In this document: positions 52,301 to 63,943 of the stretch, in pieces | Position numbering within the stretch: the stretch's first letter is position 1 | How the letters are laid out: the number at the start of each line of letters is the position of its first letter | Assembly (NCBI GenBank): GCA_017311315.1 | Contig: CM029654.1 | Coordinates: 806,001 to 870,000, forward strand | DNA: 64,000 bases | Direction: 5' to 3' | From: Dendrocalamus latiflorus | Taxonomy: Eukaryota > Streptophyta > Magnoliopsida > Poales > Poaceae | Notes under the pieces: model-generated | Databases searched by the model: none | What the model saw: the letters and a program-made list of their open reading frames with translations, nothing else | What the model was told of the DNA's origin: nothing | Program-made: the position numbers and the translations under genes

Positions 52301-55300
52301 TTTCCTTGGCTCAGTGGCACCACGATCATCTCGAGCCATTTCTCCTTTTGGTGGTGGAGTCGCTCTCCTTTCATCAGCACTGGTTGGAGTGTCAGGAGCT
52401 TGTGTGCCGGTTGATGGAGTGCCAGTTTTTCCATCAGCCAAGACAGTATCGGCTTGACTTTTTCTGTCTTGCACATCTGAAGGCTTCTTATAAACGGAAG
52501 GTGTTTCCTCCTTTTCAGGGGCTTGCGAATCTGTAGACTGTGATTTGAGTTCTGCTGCTTCACTTTCCTCAAACATTTTCCCGAGCCTTTGCTGACCGGC
52601 ACTGGGAGGTGGGACCAGTATTGTCCGTGACTCAGTGCCGGTCTGCTTTCGAGGGTCTATGCGAATGTCGCGGCCACCAGATGTTGGAGGAGGTTCTGCT
52701 GCTTCACTTTCCTCGAGCATTTTCCTGAGCCTCTTAGTTGAGAACCTTTCATCTCCACTCATGACACCCTGGGTATCTTCTTTTAATTCTGCTTCCCTCC
52801 TTTCATCAGCCTCTCTAGCCTCCTTGGTGATGTCTCGGGCACCACGGTGTCTAGCTTGTGATGCAGTTTCACCTTGAGCATCTTTGACTGCCATGTTCTC
52901 AGCAGCTCTCTGATCAGTTGAGGTCATCTTCTCTTGCTCAGAACGCTGCTGTGATTCTTGCTCATTGCTGGATGGTGGTTTCCTTGGCTCAGTGGCACCA
53001 CGATCATCTCGAGCCATTTCTCCTTTTGGTGGTGGAGTCGCTCTCCTTTCATCAGCACTGGTTGGAGTGTCAGGAGCTTGTGTGCCGGTTGATGGAGTGC
53101 CAGTTTTTCCATCAGCCAAGACAGTATCGGCTTGACTTTTTCTGTCTTGCACATCTGAAGGCTTCTTGTAAACGGAAGGTGTTTCCTCCTTTTCAGGGGC
53201 TTGCGAATCTGTAGACTGTGATTGGAGTTCTTCTGCTTCATTTTCCTCAAACATTTTCCCGAGCCTTTGCTGACCGGCACTGGGAGGTGGGACCAGTATT
53301 GTCCGTGACTCGGTGCCGGTCTGCTTTCGAGGGTCCATGCGAATGTTGCGGCCACCAGATGTTGGAGGAGGTTCTGCTGCTTCACTTTCCTCGAGCATTT
53401 TCCTGAGCCTCTTAGTTGAGAACCTTTCATCTCCACTCATGACACCCTGGGTATCTTCTTTTAATTCTGCTTCCCTCCTTTCATCAGCCTCTCTAGCTTC
53501 CTTGGTGATGTCTCGGGCACCACGGTGTCTAGCTTGTGATGCAGTTTCACCTTGAGCATCTTTGACTGCCATGTTCTCAGCAGCTCTCTGATCAGTTGAG
53601 GTCATCTTCTCTTGCTCAGAACGCTGCTGTGATTCTTGCTCATTGCTGGATGGTGGTTTCCTTGGCTCAGTGGCACCACGATCATCTCGAGCCATTTCTC
53701 CTTTTGGTGGTGGAGTCGCTCTCCTTTCATCAGCACTGGTTGGAGTGTCAGGAGCTTGTGTGCCGGTTGATGGAGTGCCAGTTTTTCCGTCAGCCAAGAC
53801 AGTATCGGCTTGACTTTTTCTGTCTTGCACATCTGAAGGCTTCTTGTAAACGGAAGGTGTTTCCTCCTTTTCAGGGGCTTGCGAATCTGTAGACTGTGAT
53901 TTGACTTCTTCTGCTTCATTTTCCTCAAACATTTTCCCGAGCCTTTGCTGACTGGCACTGGGAGGTGGGACCAGTATTGTCCGTGACTCGGTGCCGGTCT
54001 GCTTTCGAGGGTCCATGCGAATGTTGCGGCCACCAGATGTTGGAGGAGGTTCTGCTGCTTCACTTTCCTTGAGCATTTTCCTGAGCCTCTTAGTTGAGAA
54101 CCTTTCATCTCCACTCATGACACCCTGGGTATCTTCTTTTAATTCTGCTTCCAATGGTGATTTTACTTTCAGGTCAGTAGGTTGCGCTTTAGATTTCTGA
54201 CCGGCACTGGGAGGTGGGACCAGTATTGTCCGTGACTCGGTGCCTTTCTGCTTTCCAGGGTCTATGCGAATGTTGCGGTAACCAGATGTTGGAGGAGGTT
54301 CTGCCTGCCATTGCTGTTGCTGCTGCTGCAGCAGCAGCTGTTGCTGCTCAAGTTCCTCAAGCTCCTCCACGCTCTTCATATTCCTCAGCACCTGTTGCCA
54401 AGAATCTCGGGTAGAGATAGTATTCCACCACCTCTGCACGTTCTTCCTTGAGTCATACAGGTAAGCGAACTTTTCGGATGTCACAATGTGGTGGGTGCTT
54501 GGTAGGTGAACAAGGTCAGCAAGGGTGAACTTGTCCCCAGCAAGGAACTCACTCTCGCCAAGCCTTTGCTCGTAGACTGCGAGGACCTCTTCCAGCTTTC
54601 TCTTCTCTCTGTTGATATCATCATTGTCCTCATCATGCAAAGGAAAAGCCAGGTGGCAGAACAATGCCCGGCTCGGAGGATCGAAGGCATGCTCCTCATG
54701 CCGGAGCCATTGTTCAATGGAAGCCCTCTCAAGGACATCCTTCCCCAGGAGGAAAGGATACCCACGCTGTTCATAGGTTTCTGCTATGTAGCGGCAGATT
54801 GCTCTTGATTCTGCAATTTAGAAGACATATTAGTTCTGCAACTCTAGTTTCTCGGGAACAGTAAGGAACTCCTACGTAACTTCACTTGAAAAACTGAGAT
54901 GGTGTAGTTTAATTCATATGATTAGTATGTAGAAAGAAATAGTGTTGTATTCTGGCACCATGAAATCCTGCTGGCACGACCATGAAATACTTGCTTACAT
55001 GTCAGATATACTTCTTACATTTTCTCAGTGTTTCTATTGAAGTGTTTCGTGAAGCTTTTCATTTCCAAACCATTTTTGTAAGACATGCAAGTAACATTGC
55101 ATATTTTCATTTCTATCATGGAACAAGTTGCTGCCTATTGTGCAATGTGCATGTGCGACTTGGAACAAACTGGTTTGCAGTTTGCACTAACTTTTGATGT
55201 GTTACGTGTGCGGTTATTGTAGCACGTGCACTGTTCACCGAGGTGCACTGTAGCATCAGTTACTGTAGCACATGTGCTGTTCATAAGAGTACCGTAGCAC

Positions 55301-56502
55301 CACATGTATTAGGCACGTTTGTTGTTTAAGGATCTGTTTATTAGGTGTTTGGTATTATCTGTTAGTTAGATAAGTTATTATTAGATTGGATTGTTAGATA
55401 TAAGTTTTCTTATAAATTATTTATTAAGAGTTAAGTCGGGTTGTCCTTATAAAAGGAATAGCATATATCTATTATAAAACAAGCAAAGATGAATAAACAA
55501 GTCTCTAGTCTCTAAAGTTCAGCTGTGGTCGTTCGCTTAACCGGTTATTTTAGATCTATGCCTTCTCCAATTGGTGCCCTCTTTCATCTAGCACCGTTCT
55601 ACTTCAAGTCGTTGCCGTCTGATCTCTCTTCAACAGATGATTACCCCCTTGTTGTGGTAGTTCACAACATGATGAGCCGGAATTCCTTACTATTATGTTA
55701 TCACTTGAACTAGCACATTCAAATGAAAGGGGACATTGTATGTTCAAGGAATATATAAGCAGGAATTGCAGAGTTTCTTTTTTTATTTTCAACTTTCATG
55801 TTATTTTGCCTGCCATTGCATTGATAAGATATTTGTAACACCCTGTCTAAATCTTCAGAGATCACATGGTTATGGATTACCGCGTTGATTATATTTGTAG
55901 CAGATTTAAAAATTTCCTGTGCCAATTGTTTTGCAGGGCAGATGCACCGGATGTAACCCGAATTCTCTCGTTGGGTTTGGGCGGATGTTCTCAGAGCAAC
56001 CTTTCTTATTAACAAGGCGTGCATGTTGAGACAACGGTACGAGATCAAGACTACTATGCCTCATTCTAGAATGTGTAACTTAACTGCTATTCTGATGTAG
56101 CCACACAAGCTTAAATAATCATGGAATGCACCTCACCAACTTAGGATGGATGGATTATGTATCAAGCAGGGTTACCTTGTAGAAATGTGGGTCCGTCGTA
56201 GAACGGAACTGGAACACTCCTCGATGCCTGCAGAGGTGGAGTAAGAAAACAGAAACTTCAAATGAGATCAATTTGCATAAATTAAAGAAACTACTGCTTC
56301 TACAATTCGGGTGCCGCAAAAGACCTTAGACCGGAAGTACCTGGAGTCTGAGTATGTCCTTGTAGGAGTCTTTGACACACTCAAACTTGACATCTTTCTC
56401 ATACAGGCATGCAAGCACCCTTGACACATCGGGTAGGATCATGGATTTCTCATGGTACACCTTCACAGTAGGAGCTCCTGCTCCGGTGCTAAGACCTGCC
56501 AT
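49392..56502 (-). CDS. Phi-class-like glutathione S-transferase fused to a ~1,500-residue repetitive tail
   Basis: Four exons on the minus strand: 56341-56502, 56176-56227, 50707-54810 and 49392-50233. All introns are GT-AG and phases agree, giving a predicted 1,719 aa. Exon 1 (MAGLSTGAGAPTVKVYHEKS...) and exon 2 (SVPVPFYDGPTFLQ) form the thioredoxin-fold half, with the cis-Pro (VP) and ESRAI glutathione-binding motif. Exon 3 starts with the GST C-terminal domain (to ~216), including FLAGDKFTLADLVHLP. The usual phi catalytic Ser position reads LPDVSRVL, so Ser is absent. Then come a Gln-rich segment (~222-240) and a long charged Ser/Pro/Glu/Lys tail without recognisable domains, built of repeats (five copies of ATPPPKGEMARDDRGATEP). 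Ordinary phi GSTs are ~210-225 aa. I infer a cytosolic or nuclear ligandin/scaffold-like role; catalysis is doubtful. Confidence 0.85.
51510..54170 (-). repeat. Intragenic tandem repeats in the GST tail
   Basis: Two almost identical 678-bp (226-codon) units, 52632-53309 and 53310-53987, plus partial units on both sides. The shared core (TDSQAP-KEETPSV-KKPSDVQ to EQEK) occurs five times between 51510 and 53900. All unit lengths are multiples of three, so the frame is kept. Confidence 0.88.
54811..56175 (-). other. Intron 2 of the GST-tail gene, with LTR-like insertion
   Basis: 1,365 bp, donor GTAACC and acceptor TTGCAG. The stretch 55200-55560 is TE-like, with repeated CTGTAGCAC/GTGCTGTTCA words, a TTATAAAAGG TATA box at about 55457 and TAAACAAGTCTCTAG. 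It resembles a solo LTR, but termini and target duplication could not be fixed. Confidence 0.55.
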
Positions 56503-56583
56503 GGTGGCAAGAGCTCTGGTTACTGGTTGAAGAATTGAAGGATATCGTGTTCAAGTAAGTGTGGTAACTCCACCCTCATTTTT

Positions 56584-56591
56584 TTAATATA
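56584..56591 (-). promoter_or_regulatory. Possible TATA box of the GST-tail gene
   Basis: The minus strand reads CTTATATTAAAAAAATG, about 85 bp upstream of the start codon at 56502. Confidence 0.4.
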
Positions 56592-56599
56592 AGAAGGTT

Positions 56600-59500
56600 G
56601 TCTGCCTCCCTGAAGAAGCAAAGAGAAGATGCTTAAAGTGAGAACCTAGGAAAAAAAAGGTGAAAATATGAGATGGTAGAATAAGAAATAGGACTGGAAA
56701 TAAAGAAAAGGGAAAAGATAAAGGGAACATAGGGGAGAAAAAGCAAAAGGTAAAGTAAACTAAATCTGGAGGATTTGGATTGTGGATGATGTTCTTTAGG
56801 TCTTCCTATCATAAGCCCATATCAGCAGTGCTACAACAGGGCTGCATGTTTAAAGGGTAAGGATAAAAAGAAGCGAAAGTTACTTCTTGGACACTACCTC
56901 TTAACGGACGATGTATCAACTGAAGAGGAAGAGGTCATATCAAATGTACTGCCCTATGGGCTGAGCTATATCGCTTTATTCATTCCTTGCCCCTTTAACC
57001 GAAGGAGATGCAAAATGCTGAGAAGGCAAGTTTAGCACCAGAGATCTATATATCCCTTGCTAGGATCAGCCTACCAGAAACAAGATGGGTGATGGGCATC
57101 CAGGCTGTGCCTGTAAACTTCAAGCAGAGGGCACCTTAGAACCTATCATCGGACACTAGCCATATACTGAGCGCTGCTACATGCGTTAGGGGTTCTTTTT
57201 TAAGCACCAAGCGCTGCTACGGTTAGGGTTTTTTTTTTTAGCTCCGGTGTTAGGCAATAAGAGGGGATAAATATTTTTGAAACTTTTTCCCTTGCGGTAT
57301 TTAAATCTTTATTCAATTACTATGGCAGTCACAATATTCAGATCACACAACTTGGACTTAATAAGACGAAGCAAGAAGCCTAAGCCAAACAAATTCAACA
57401 ATCTTCAAACAAGGACGGTCTGACTGCCTCTAGCTGGTCTGACCGTTGGGAAGATGCCGGTTTGACCACAGGTTGGTATTGTGGTCGTTGGTTGGGTATA
57501 GACCCGAGAATTGAGAGTAGGGCACTCGCCTTTAAACGGCTGGCCATACTGTTGTCAAGGCTCTAAGTCTTAGTTGAAAAAAGAGGAGAGGCTACGAACT
57601 TTGTTTATTCATTACTTGATTACAAATGGTGGGACCGTGGGAGTACTCACCGCGATTGGAGTTGGGTCTATCACTGTAGATGATGCTATTACTTCTTGAG
57701 TCTTCTCTCTGGCGGCCCTTCTTTATCATCGTTCGACATATCTTGTTTCTCGGTTACCACCGGAGCACTTGCATCTTCATTGGTCGCCATTTCTCCCAAA
57801 GCCATTCGTCAGATCAGTGGAAGTAACTCTATATGTCTCTGGTGCGACCTTTCAAATTGGAAATCTGGACAGATCACAATGAGACGTAATTAGTAGTTCT
57901 AACCGAAAGAAACGCGCCTCAATCAACCCATGATATGGAATCCCAAAATTATGGGCATGAAAATCTAGACGGATTACAACGAAATTGCATCATTGTATAG
58001 AGGATGGTAACTCCACGGGTAGTAGATCATAACTTATTATTACACGAGTGATAACTTTCTGTATATCAAAAGATACCTTTTTTGTTAGTACCTTTTTTAC
58101 ACGCTAGAAAGTTACTTGCATCTGTTAGTTAAGTTACTTCCAAATACATGTGCAGTTACTGTCAATAGTAAGTTTAAATGATGGCAGTAACGTAACATGT
58201 ATATGACAATAACTTCATTCACAAATACCACTAACTTTCCGGCTCACTGCAAAAAATTGTTAAACTACAATTGGTGACAATAACTTAATGTTTCACGATA
58301 TGTAACTTGAAGAGGGCAATCTAATAATGTTTTACAAATTAGGAGCATAAGCCCAATCGAGCGGGGTTTGTCTTGACTCTTGAGAGCATCGAAGATCTTC
58401 CTAAAGAGTTGGGCAGTGGGCTTCCTGTCTTTTCAGTTCAACCTCGTTAGCAAGTCCCGCCTGGGGCGTTGACTCTTCGTGAAAAAAAAAATCACCCGTA
58501 TGTGTAACAGTACTCTATAAATTATGAACTCTGATTAACCGCTGCCGAGTAGATAAAAAAGAATCAAATGCTATCTCGTTTAAAATGGCTCATTGATTAG
58601 TTGGTTCCGCTTTTCATGAGAGGACTTGCTCCACTTGTATATGTCCATATCATTCTAAACATTACTGAATGTGGTTTTTCTTTCCTCTCGGTGATTACTA
58701 GTGAATTGCGCTGCCTTCCATGGTTATCATCAGCTGTGTAACGAGCTGGGCGCTTCTGTATTGAAATCGTGCCCGTGTGGTCTGATTCAACCTACAAATG
58801 AAGCGGCTATCTGTATCAATATAGCACGGCGATCTCATCGGCTGGAAACTGGCCCAAGTATTGGATGCCCGAAGTCCTTCTGGCCAATGTGGGTTTTGCC
58901 GGTGTATCTTTCAGTTATCAATATTTCCCCCCTGCACTGCACCGGTCTGATCTCAGCCACCTCAAACCATTTACCTTTTCAGACTCGGTTAGACTTTATG
59001 CATGGAATATACATCATCGATATAGGGTGGATTTTCTTGGCCACATCTGATGATTTTTAGTTCTAGTGCGAGCGGCTATACGAACAAGCTGAATACCGAT
59101 AAGCCGTTTTAAAAAGACTGTTGAATATACGAATATCTAATTGAATTTTTCAATTAATTGTTGATGATTTCATGAATGATATACTAACAAGAATGATAAA
59201 AATTACCAATTATGTTATGGTCCGTTGTTTTATAAACTTGAAAGAACATAAATACTAAAGGATAATGAATTAACTTACATTTGGCCGTTCTACTTATTTT
59301 ACTTGAAAATTTTAAGTAATTTTATTCTCTTTTAATAGGTTATCGAGGTCGGATGATGTATTTTACCAATGCCGATTAACTTTTGTTTGTGGTTTCACCC
59401 TTAGTTCCTTCAGTTTGTTGCGGTTAACTAATATTATTATCGGACTTCTTAATTTTGGTAAGTATTTCGACTACTATTTCTTTATCATCATACACTGACA

Positions 59501-60028
59501 TCGGTTTTATGTTAAAGTATTGATATTAAAAATTGACGGACATATTACTATTTATCATAATATTATTTAAAAATTATATATGCTATTATATATAATAAAA
59601 TGATAAATCTCAGTCACTTTCGTTCTAGTTTCGTCCCTGTATATATAAATACATTCTTTCGTACCTTGGTTTGGTTCCTTCAGTTTGGATGCAGAGAGAG
59701 AGAGAGCATGTATAGCTGACTGTAAATACATTGAGATTTTGTCATTGTTTATTGCTTCGTTAATTCACGTAGCTCTTTCGTCTACAGAGTAGATAAGAGT
59801 ACATGCTGTGTATTCAGTTTGTTATTATTTCCGCCGGTTCGCATTCCAAAGTTTAATTTTTGTTTCGGCCTTCCGGGAAGCGAAAAGCTGCGAATCATGT
59901 ACTCGGATTGGTCGGTTCGAGGGCTGCACAACCTGCGGCCTTGCGCACGAAAACTTGGGTTATATTTTAGTACAACCTGCGGCCTACACACGCGGCCTGC
60001 TCGGCAACAGCACATTAGCAGACCACGA
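56600..60028. other. Intergenic; no gene recognised
   Basis: Purine-rich AT sequence (56640-56760), then retroelement-like words (GGTCTGACC-type near 57415-57475), repeated GTTACT/TAACTTC words at 58020-58310, and unassigned short ORFs at 58701 (119 aa) and 59808 (168 aa) without family signatures. No element ends were fixed. Confidence 0.35.
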
Positions 60029-60031
60029 TAA

Positions 60032-61980
60032 GGGCATGTACAACGCGCTGCGAACTGCCGTCTTTATAGGTTTAAATTTGCAAAAAATACCTCCGTGCAC
60101 AGCAGTAAATGAGGGAAGAGAGCGAACTCGTCTCTTCGTGAGACGACGGCCGGGGCTCGTGCTCCCAGGCAAAATCGACGGCCGGAGGAGCGTTGTACGG
60201 GGCGTCTTCTCGAGTCGACACTGCGCAGATCCAGCTGCGGGCGCGCGCGAGATTAATCTTGCGTGCCAAAATCCGTCACAATCTTCATGCGATGCATTCT
60301 CGGGTCTCCGCTAATCTTCCTCGACCGTGCCGGTCTCCGCAGCACCCATCCGTCGCGGAAGTAGCTCGGCGGCGGCACTCACCGGTCGCAGCAACGGTGC
60401 GATGCCGGCACCCAACCCCGCCGCTCTCGGCTCCATGGTTGGATATAGGGGTTCGATTCATCCCCAATTGATGGATGGGCGCGCGGCAGCCGGTACTGCG
60501 GCCAGTACCGGCGGGCCTTCACCACGACCAGTACCGACGGGGCCTCCACCATGGCCACGGTGTCTACTGATTCTACAGCGGCGACTGCTGCGCCGGCGAG
60601 TGGGCCGGCGGCCAGATCCACGGCATTGGCACCCAGATCTGCTCCGGCGGCAGCTCGTACGTCGGCGAGTTCAAGGACGGCGTCAAGCACGTCCTCGGCT
60701 GCTACCGTTTCAGGTGAACACCGTAACATCGCAGATGTCCCATCTTTTGGTGCCCAATCAATACCATTGCATTGTTGCGAACTGCTCCATTGCTAATTCT
60801 TGTTCCGTCAACAACATCCTCTGCAGGAACTCAAATTGTTTCATTGTGCAACTAGGCTGCTCGAAGGGCTGCAGAATGCGCCTTTCACCTCCCAAGAGTA
60901 GAAGAGCAGGTACCGTAAATGTTAGAACATTATTTCAGTTTTAATGTTGACTCATCTCAAGTGCTATTTAACTATGATCTTTTGGAGATCAGTTTTGGCT
61001 TTTGATCTTTAGTTTAGGTTGTTTTTACTGCCCTGTAAGAGATAGTACTGCATGCTGTTTTTTTTTCACCTTTAAGAGTTTTATTTATGTTTGTAGGACA
61101 TGAATTATCATGTACCTGCTTCAGATACTCATATTAAAGGTTAACAATATCACAATTTTCAGAGCAAGGACGGGACCTTGAAGAATTCTGCCAAACAACA
61201 GCAGTGTGATTTCTTTTTTTTTTCAATTCCCGTTATGTTCTCAATTTTCATGAGCATCCAGCACATAAAATTGAACAGTTCATCTAAGCTGAGCAGGCTG
61301 TTCATCATTTTTTTTATTCTTACACTTGAAGTATGTTTTTCTGAGATAATATAAACATTCATCAGAAATTCAGAACATATTAGTGCCTAAATGATTATTG
61401 TTAGATCGAACTAGACACTACCATCCATGATGATATGGTTTTCTTTTATCAATCATGAACTGATACATGCGTATGCCTTTTTATGGTTTTCTTCAAAAGG
61501 CAGCCGCTGACTACAAGTTTAGGAATGTAGTTTTTTCTCATAGAAGCTATTCAGGCAACTTTGTATTCTTAATTAGAGTATTTTGGGATTATGAAGAGGA
61601 ACATTTCTAACTCTAATAATCACGGGGGTTTTCAAATGGACAGCGTGGGGAGGTATATGAAGATGTAACTAGCAAGGAGAGAAACTAAATAATGTTGCAA
61701 TAAGTCTGATGAATGAGATGAGCAGTTATTTTACTTGTCATAACAAGTTGTCTTGTTGTAGTAGCACTGCTCTTCATGCTTGATCTGTTTTGAAACTACA
61801 AGAAGCATCACAATGGTATACAAATATCATATTCATACTTGATCATGCCTATATGCAAACATTAAATGGTTCGCAGACACTTAAATAGACAACCCATTGT
61901 ACAAGTTGTCTGTTTAGTTGTCTATATGTAAGATGAAAAGAACTTACAGACAACAAGCCGTCTGTGGGTTGTACATGCCC
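60032..61980. mobile_element. Harbinger-like element with a captured MORN gene fragment
   Basis: The ends GGGCATGTACAAC (60032) and, reverse-complemented, GGGCATGTACAAC (ending 61980) are flanked by TAA on both sides (60029-60031, 61981-61983). It shares ends and an internal GTCTCTTCGTGA...GACG word with the Tourist-like MITE at 37615. No transposase was recognised in its 1.95 kb. The interior includes a GC-rich block (60100-60720). The pairing of these two ends over 1.95 kb is an inference. Confidence 0.55.
60484..60713 (+). pseudogene. MORN-repeat protein fragment, broken
   Basis: The plus-strand frame reads YSGDCCAGEWAGGQIHGIGT and then SSYVGEFKDGVKHVLGCYRF, two MORN repeats (YxGEWxxGxxHGxG) ending at a donor (CAGGTGAAC, 60711). 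Upstream, a short duplication (CAGTACCGGCGGGCCTTCAC, CAGTACCGACGGGGCCTCCAC) with a frameshift and a stop in place of Trp (GVY-stop-FYSGD) break the frame. It resembles the MORN proteins of plants that carry about seven repeats. Captured or truncated fragment; no function expected. Confidence 0.7.
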
Positions 61981-61983
61981 TAA

Positions 61984-62216
61984 CGCATGTAGCGCAGCGC
62001 AAAGAGATCCGAGAGAATCCAATGCTAAACAAGTAGTGCTCCCACTATTTATTATCGGATAAGGTTATATTTTCTCTGTATCGTCGGATTTTAAAACTAG
62101 TTCACTTGCATATATTTAAACTTAGTAAATTATATCATTAAATATGTTCTAGTAGATAAAAACAAAATATTTCATGTATTACTTCCCAATACTCCTTTAG
62201 TTCTTGGACGATGTTC
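61984..62216. other. AT-rich spacer, nothing seen
   Basis: No coding or element signature. Confidence 0.4.
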
Positions 62217-62219
62217 TAA

Positions 62220-62462
62220 GAGCAAGTCTTATAATACAGCCTTCAGTTGGCTGTATGAATACTTACAGCTCACTTTTCAGTCTACTCATATAGTAGTTAC
62301 AGTCAGCTGAAGACTGTATGACCTACCCCTTCCTCTCACAAAGTTTCTTGGTTCTTGTGCTTCAGGTGGCTGTAAGCTTACAGCCCACATCTCTTCTCTC
62401 TCCTTCTCTCTCTCCTCCACCTCAGCATACAGCCAGCTTACAGTCTCTTATAATACTTGCTC
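62220..62462. mobile_element. Tourist-like MITE (GAGCAAGT ends)
   Basis: 243 bp. The ends GAGCAAGTCTTATAATAC and, reverse-complemented, GAGCAAGTATTATAAGAG are flanked by TAA (62217-62219, 62463-62465). Internal CAGC/GCTG-TGTA words repeat in inverted orientation. Confidence 0.85.
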
Positions 62463-62465
62463 TAA

Positions 62466-63441
62466 TACTTATATTTTAAATTACGTAAGTGGAATTAAGG
62501 TTATACGGAAGCACGGGGCATTCAAATATTATTTATTTCACTCTGCAGAGTTGCTCAGCTTTACCTACATGATTTCTCAAGCTCTCAATGTCACGCGATA
62601 GACATGTTTCAGCTAGCGTGCGACTGAGTTAAGAAAATAAAGTTTTTCATTGTCTAATTCTTTATATAGACTCTACCTAGTAGATCCATTTAGACTCGAT
62701 TTTAAATTGGCTAGGTCCTAACACTTCTGTCCGTTCTAAGATGCCTGCTGTGCAGGTTGTCTGTCACTATAACACACAATTCGGTTTTTAGTAAATGAAT
62801 TAGATGAGTTCAGGAGGCGCCAAGCCTCCGTTGATTCCTCTAAGAAAAACTGCGGATGTCAGTTGGATCAAGAAAGAAGCGGGTTACATCAAATCACAAG
62901 AGTAAAATACTACAACAGTAGAATTACTGCAGTGCCAGCTATAGCAAAACTGTAAAAATCTTTAACAACAATTTGGATTCATATGACGGTGTCGGCCCTA
63001 TTTTTTTTTAATACGACTAATAACTTTTGGTTGTTACTGATAGTTTTTTTTTTGAGATAGTAGCGAACAACGGAGACATGACGTGGTTGATACAAATGGT
63101 TTTCAATTCGAAAAGCCGTTTGGAGAATCCCTTTGGAGAAACCGTTTAGAGAACCATCCTATTTGATTCGGTTTACGAAGAAGTCGAAGTCAAAGCTAAA
63201 AGATACCAAAAAGCCAAAAAAGGGGGGCTTCACACATAAAGGGCGAGTTCGGAACGGCTTTGGCTTCGATTTATCACTTTCGTGCTACAGTAACTAGCTT
63301 ATAAACGGTGCGTCTTTTTAAGACGAGGTCTACAAGTATATTGTTGTAGACACTGTACCGAATTTAACTATACTAACCAAAATAATATGTAATTATTTTA
63401 TTTTATGTACTACCTCATGAATAATTAGAATTCAAAAATCA
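62466..63441. other. AT-rich intergenic, nothing recognised
   Basis: No gene or element with clear ends. CCGTTTGGAGAATCCCTTTGG near 63115 may be the edge of another MITE. Confidence 0.35.
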
Positions 63442-63444
63442 TAA

Positions 63445-63711
63445 GAGCAAGTACAATAATGGTCTTATAGCCAAGCTAGTCAGCATTTTTGCTGATGTGG
63501 AGGAGAGATGAGAGCTTGGCTCTCATGCAAGCAACAAGCTGGGCACGGGAGCCTATGCAGTGGTGGGCCTAGATAATAAATGTATGTGAGGAGGAATATG
63601 AAAAAGAATATGAGACATGGTACCACATAATAATAATAAAACCTTTTGTAGACAAATTATTGTATAACTTGACTTATAGCTAAACACTTGGCTCTATTAT
63701 TGGACTTGCTG
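63445..63711. mobile_element. Tourist-like MITE, related to the 62220 element
   Basis: 267 bp. The ends GAGCAAGTACAATAATGG and, reverse-complemented, CAGCAAGTCCAATAATAG are flanked by TAA (63442-63444, 63712-63714). It lies about 230 bp upstream of the start codon of the last gene. Confidence 0.85.
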
Positions 63712-63943
63712 TAAGCTAAAAGCTACCGTCGTAGAAAAAAAACTCATCCAAAGGCGGATGGTTGGAATCCAAGTGGGACTGACAGATGGGGTATAATAGT
63801 CTTGACGGAACAAACAGGAAAGGAAGCGAAGGGGGCGGAACGGAAGGCGAAGGCACCAACAAGCCAGCCCAGCAAGAGGAGCAAAGGCTCCCCACCCCAA
63901 GTCCCTATCCACCCTCTCTCTCCTCGCCGCCGCCGCCGCCGCG

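Noticed and set aside
50597..54664. The GST tail as a late-embryogenesis-abundant (LEA) protein
   Set aside because: Charged and repetitive like LEA proteins, but no 11-mer LEA or K/Y/S-segment motif is present, and it is joined to a GST.
50698..54774. Many plus- and minus-frame ORFs of 60-214 aa across the GST tail
   Set aside because: They are shadows of the long repetitive exon 3 in other frames. They repeat with the same period and have no family signature.
55197..55560. Solo LTR in intron 2 as a firm call
   Set aside because: The sequence looks LTR-like (TATA box, CTGTAGCAC words) but no terminal TG...CA pair with a 5-bp duplication could be fixed.
58701..60314. ORFs of 119 and 168 aa
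   Set aside because: No recognisable domain, and the second runs across a transposon boundary at 60032.
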